Assembly: GCA_000980705.1 (NCBI GenBank) | Contig: LBCK01000001.1 | Location: forward strand, 806,001-870,000 | Length of the DNA: 64,000 nucleotides | Direction of reading: 5' to 3' | From: Ruminococcus sp. UNK.MGS-30 | GTDB lineage: Bacteria > Bacillota > Clostridia > Oscillospirales > Ruminococcaceae | Shown: positions 62,287 through 64,000 of the stretch, one piece after another | How positions within the stretch are numbered: position 1 is the first letter of the stretch | Layout: every line of letters begins with the position of its first letter | The notes under the pieces: generated by a model | Told to the model about the DNA's origin: nothing | Databases searched by the model: none | What the model saw: the letters and a program-made list of their open reading frames with translations, nothing else | Translations under genes and position numbers: made by a program

Positions 62287-64000
62287 ATGAAGATGGAGAA
62301 AACCAAACAAAGACTTGCCGGGGATACCCACAGCGGCGCCGGTCTGCTGAGACGGATGGCGGCGGCAGTGGTGTCCGTGGTTCTGCTGGTCACCGGGCTG
62401 TCGCTGCACAGCGTGGTAAATGCGGAAACCACCCTGCCTGTGCTGGAGACCGACGTGACCCAAGGCACATCGGACACCACGCTGGTGGGCATACCGGGTA
62501 CGTATATCCAGCAGATCAGCGAGGCGCTGGAACTGATAAACAGTTACCGGAAAGAGGCGTGCGACAACGGCTATCCCAATCCCAGCACTGGCGCAGCGCT
62601 GACCTCCTCGGACTATGTGCCGATCCAGTGGTCGGATGACCTGGAATACATTGCACGAATCCGTGCGGCAGAGAGTTCTCAGACCATGGGTCATGTCCGC
62701 ACAAACGGAAACAGCTGTTTCAACATCTATTCGCCTAACGGGATGCGCTCGTTCGGCGAGTGTCTGGCGTGGAACTACAGCAAGAACGTGCTGGACGGTA
62801 TCGAACAGTGGTACGAGGAAAAATCGGACTATCTGAACAACACCGGCGGTGTCACCGGACACTATACCAGCATGATCGACCCGAAAAACACCCGGGTCGG
62901 CATCGGCACATTTTATACCAAGCTGGCACGGTATCCGAATACCACCTGTGCGGAGTATAATTCTGTCGGTTCCGGAAATTCCCTGGACTTCACCTATGGG
63001 GACTGTGTGCAGAAGATCGAGGTAAAAACTGCGGATCTGACATTTCAGCCGAAGGGGCTGGAGGAAATGACAGTGGGTGAAACACAGACGCTGGAACTGG
63101 AAATGTCCTATCAGCAGAAAAAGGGATTCCTTGCGGAAGAACCGATTTCGGCAAGCTGGCGCTCTTCCGATTCCTCTGTTTTGACGGTCAGCGGCAATAC
63201 CGTGACGGCAGTATCCGCAGGCACTGCATCTGTTATCGCATCGGTAAACGGTACAGATTATGCCGCAGAAGTGACCGTGAAAGAGGCATCTCAGACGACA
63301 ACACGCCCGGAACTGACGGATGACGAGCTTTACCTGTCATTTCACAATGTAGAATTGTCACTGGAAGAGCTGGAAAAGGCAAATTATATTGTCAATATTC
63401 CGGTGTATGCCTCCAGAGATTTTAACAAGATTCAGTTCAGCGTGAACGCAGATGAGCGGCTGGTATTTGACGGCGCAAGATTTGGCGCACTGTCGAGTGT
63501 ACACAGCAGTCTGATTGGTTCCCGTACCACGTGTGTGGTACGGGGAACCGCCGGAGGTGACATTGCGGCAGGAAACGCAGGCGTTGTCGCTTATCGCCTG
63601 CCGGAAGATGCACAGCCGGGCGATGTCTATACGCTGGAGACCACAGCAGAAGAGACGATGCAGTGGTCAGATGCCAGCGGCAATTCCGGCGGCATCCAGT
63701 GCAGCGGCAATGTTTCCATCACCATTACCGGCGGCAGCACCTCTTCTGCAACAGTGACTACCGCTACCTCTGCGCCGGAGACTTCCACCACAGTCACTAC
63801 CACGACCGCAGAGGCGCAGAAACTCCACGTGGCACTGCTGGATGTACAGATCAGCCGGGAGGATCTGGAGAAGAACCAGTACCGGGTCAAGCTGCCCCTG
63901 TATGTGCCGGATTCGTTCTCCTCGCTCCGGTTCGCCGTCCAAACCAGCAGCCAGCTGAAACAGGTGGGCTGTGAGATCAAGGACTGTCACGTAATGTCTG
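62287..64000 (+). CDS. Secreted CAP-domain protein with Big_2 and cohesin-like modules (partial, runs off the end)
   Basis: At least 571 residues without a stop. Start at 62287, or at 62293, which is better spaced from AAAAGGAG. Membrane/signal segment at residues 23-45. CAP (SCP-like) domain at about 65-230: INSYRKEACDNG, then RAAESSQTMGHVRTNG, FGECLAW and GHYTSMIDPKNTRVGIG. A Big_2 domain follows (about 240-340), then a first cohesin-like module opening LYLSFHNVELSLEELEKANY (from about 348), a Thr linker and a second opening LHVALLDVQISREDLEKNQY (from about 512). More modules or a dockerin could lie beyond the edge. It would be a surface protein linked with the scaffoldin 4 kb upstream. Confidence 0.8.
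   Translation, partial: MKMEKTKQRLAGDTHSGAGLLRRMAAAVVSVVLLVTGLSLHSVVNAETTLPVLETDVTQGTSDTTLVGIPGTYIQQISEALELINSYRKEACDNGYPNPSTGAALTSSDYVPIQWSDDLEYIARIRAAESSQTMGHVRTNGNSCFNIYSPNGMRSFGECLAWNYSKNVLDGIEQWYEEKSDYLNNTGGVTGHYTSMIDPKNTRVGIGTFYTKLARYPNTTCAEYNSVGSGNSLDFTYGDCVQKIEVKTADLTFQPKGLEEMTVGETQTLELEMSYQQKKGFLAEEPISASWRSSDSSVLTVSGNTVTAVSAGTASVIASVNGTDYAAEVTVKEASQTTTRPELTDDELYLSFHNVELSLEELEKANYIVNIPVYASRDFNKIQFSVNADERLVFDGARFGALSSVHSSLIGSRTTCVVRGTAGGDIAAGNAGVVAYRLPEDAQPGDVYTLETTAEETMQWSDASGNSGGIQCSGNVSITITGGSTSSATVTTATSAPETSTTVTTTTAEAQKLHVALLDVQISREDLEKNQYRVKLPLYVPDSFSSLRFAVQTSSQLKQVGCEIKDCHVMS

Overview
The window looks like a chromosomal segment of a gut Ruminococcus (Oscillospiraceae). Signs are a GC-rich coding style with CTG/CCG/GGC codons, AGGAGG ribosome sites and frequent TTG starts, an Rnf complex with ApbE, dockerin modules and cohesin-like modules on secreted proteins, spore genes (dpaA/dpaB), and small GAGGAGTC-type dispersed repeats in many intergenic gaps. 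No rRNA, tRNA or CRISPR array was seen. One small SRP RNA is present.

Layout. 1-2.4 kb: PadR regulator end, HAAS-domain protein and DUF4097 protein. 2.5-4.6 kb: UDP-sugar pyrophosphorylase and a histidine phosphatase on the minus strand. 4.7-11.3 kb: apbE, then rnfCDGEAB. 11.3-12.0 kb: two small toxin/antisense cassettes. 12.1-13.6 kb: guaB. 14.3-17.6 kb: large secreted dockerin protein. 17.7-18.5 kb: two more toxin cassettes. 18.7-30.7 kb: an eight-gene sugar ABC transport operon with two permease pairs, an NHL-repeat protein, a YIP1 protein and a DUF5696-like protein. 31.0-37.6 kb: dipicolinate synthase genes, interrupted. 37.7-41.3 kb: AEC transporter and a GH31 alpha-xylosidase. 41.5-49.1 kb: PH-like protein, FkbM methyltransferase, aminotransferase, ROK regulator, citrate synthase, RibD-C reductase. 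49.1-52.1 kb: SRP RNA, dnaX, ybaB, recR. 52.9-55.3 kb: ABC-F ATPase, DUF1540, IreB. 55.7-64 kb: four-module cohesin-like scaffoldin, GDPD membrane protein, a fifth toxin cassette, an Sfp-type transferase, and a CAP/Big_2/cohesin-like protein that runs off the end.

The most striking observation is that dpaA (spoVFA) is split. The frame stops after residue 267, and the missing C-terminal 32 codons lie about 5.1 kb downstream, directly before and overlapping dpaB. Joining the two parts at a shared TCCG restores a 294-residue protein of the usual family length. The 5,087-bp intervening DNA carries a large serine recombinase at its right end. Its two ends are inverted repeats placed exactly 7 bp from the TCCG core, as expected for an attP site. 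This is the arrangement of a skin-like element that is excised in the sporulating mother cell. Its cargo is unusual: a secreted dockerin protein and a sortase-anchored protein with one cohesin-like module, both with codon use suggesting high expression.

A second theme is a set of five cassettes of about 300-345 bp. Each has two convergent promoters, a 27-38-residue hydrophobic peptide gene, a shared central terminator, and a conserved hairpin that buries the Shine-Dalgarno site. They look like type I toxin-antitoxin units in which the regulatory RNA also carries an anti-Shine-Dalgarno sequence at its 5' end. A third theme is a family of cohesin-like modules, seven copies in three proteins, with a shared N-terminal signature.
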